From Ampelomyces quisqualis (lineage: Eukaryota; Ascomycota; Dothideomycetes; Pleosporales; Phaeosphaeriaceae), in NCBI GenBank assembly GCA_018398575.1, contig JAGTXZ010000006.1, forward strand, positions 682,001 through 746,000: DNA of 64,000 bases, given 5' to 3'. Under the pieces are notes generated by a model. The model was not told the DNA's origin and searched no databases. It saw only the letters and a list, made by a program, of their open reading frames with translations. The position numbers and the translations under genes are program-made. Of the stretch, positions 63,218-64,000 are shown piece after piece; the first letter of the stretch is position 1; each line of letters begins with the position of its first letter.

Positions 63218-64000
63218 ATGAGCCGCAACAGGCCTGTCGCGGCACCCCAGGCCTCATATTACTCGCCACGCTGGGATGCACGACCACACCAATATATCCA
63301 CAAATTCGGCTCAGCACCATTCGCCGAAGACAGCTTTGACGACGTCGACATTGCCAACGAAATCGTGCGACCGCCACCCTCGGCCTTCACCTCACCAACT
63401 GCAACCGCATACGACCCGACCGCACCTTCCCCGGACGAGGACTATCCACCCTCAGCTCGTAGCAGTCACCAGCGGACACTGACAGGCACTTTTATCGACA
63501 ACTGCCAGCCCTTCCTCAACCGCGCATCCACCACGTTACAGCAACATACTTCAAAAGCATCGTTTCATTCACCCACCAAGTCCCTGGCCAGCTTCATACC
63601 TTCACGGGGCGCCACCGAATCGAATGCGTCACAGCCAAAGATCAGAGCACTGCAGAATTGGTTCAACGGCTCTTCTGCACCAGTAAAGCTCGGCGTAACA
63701 CCACAGACCGAGTACTCCGAATCAGAATCTGGATCAGAGTCCGGAGAGGAATACGACTCTGAAGCAGAGAGCGAGGAAGACGAAGAAGACGGGCGCGGGA
63801 ACATGATGGCCAACCTGTTCAACCGCGGCTCGTCGCTCACGCGGGCTGGCAGCCAGAGCCCGAGCCGATCAGAAGCCAGTCGCACCCCCACAAAGCCACA
63901 ACAACCTACTGCAAGCAGCAAGTTTGCCTGGCTCTTATCCACTCAGAAGAACGCTGCGATCCCACCCCCAGTCCCATCGCCTGTCTACCATAACCCCGAC
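63218..64000 (+). CDS. 5' part of an acidic, Ser-rich hypothetical protein
   Basis: From ATG 63218 the frame is open without interruption to the end of the window (261 codons), so the gene is truncated by the window edge. The sequence starts MSRNRPVAAPQASYYSPRWD. It is mostly disordered: Pro/Ser/Thr-rich, then an acidic run around residues 165-190 with alternating Ser/Glu/Asp, then basic and Ser-rich. Short conserved-looking helical islands are ALQNWFNGSSAPVKLG and SKFAWLLSTQKNA, which might be ligand or partner motifs. No known domain is visible in this part. It could belong to a larger multidomain protein whose identity lies downstream. Confidence 0.75.
   Translation, partial: MSRNRPVAAPQASYYSPRWDARPHQYIHKFGSAPFAEDSFDDVDIANEIVRPPPSAFTSPTATAYDPTAPSPDEDYPPSARSSHQRTLTGTFIDNCQPFLNRASTTLQQHTSKASFHSPTKSLASFIPSRGATESNASQPKIRALQNWFNGSSAPVKLGVTPQTEYSESESGSESGEEYDSEAESEEDEEDGRGNMMANLFNRGSSLTRAGSQSPSRSEASRTPTKPQQPTASSKFAWLLSTQKNAAIPPPVPSPVYHNPD

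Overview
The window is nuclear DNA of a filamentous ascomycete. Short spliceosomal introns (about 48-130 nt, GTRNGT-like donors, CTAAC-type branch sites), a Zn2Cys6 regulator, a LaeA-like methyltransferase, a CE15 glucuronoyl esterase and a PAF-acetylhydrolase all point to Pezizomycotina. Dothideomycetes (Pleosporales-like) is my best guess, by inference only. All gene models were read by hand from conceptual translation and splice signals. No transcript or database search was available.

Layout. 0-6 kb: an ACC-synthase-like PLP enzyme, an AT-rich block with a hairpin, and two small unrecognised genes. 6-19 kb is the gene-dense core: a lipid phosphate phosphatase, a LaeA-like methyltransferase, glycyl-tRNA synthetase, the ribosome-assembly factor RPF1, a disordered Q/P/S-rich protein, the CCR4-NOT deadenylase CAF1 and a complex I NDUFB3-type subunit. 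GRS1/RPF1 and CAF1/NDUFB3 are divergent pairs sharing short promoters. 19-30.5 kb is gene-poor. Its one intact-looking gene is a divergent SurE-like protein followed by a 5'-truncated, frameshifted tandem copy; the rest is unrecognised sequence dotted with the decamer TACGGAGTAC. 30.5-44 kb: a CRIB-domain protein, a 19-bp minisatellite, a frame-disrupted unknown gene, a PAF-acetylhydrolase, a conserved unknown protein and a Zn2Cys6 factor.

44-64 kb: a decayed flavoprotein disulphide reductase, a MARVEL-like four-helix membrane protein, an omega-type glutathione transferase, an F-box-like relic, a membrane-anchored kinase-like protein, the SNF2/STH1 chromatin-remodelling ATPase, a secreted CE15 esterase, a methyltransferase apparently fused to a GFA/CENP-V zinc domain, and the 5' end of an acidic unknown protein running off the window.

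Most neighbours are unrelated housekeeping genes; I see no convincing secondary-metabolite cluster. The most unusual points are: (i) CAF1's stop lies in a good-looking intron whose skipping would continue in frame into the next gene, separated from it only by one TAG in a Gln-rich context; (ii) the SurE-like pair, whose better copy has lost canonical metal-binding residues; (iii) a methyltransferase-GFA fusion; (iv) in-frame AUGs giving mitochondrial and cytosolic glycyl-tRNA synthetase; (v) the recurrent TACGGAGTAC motif.
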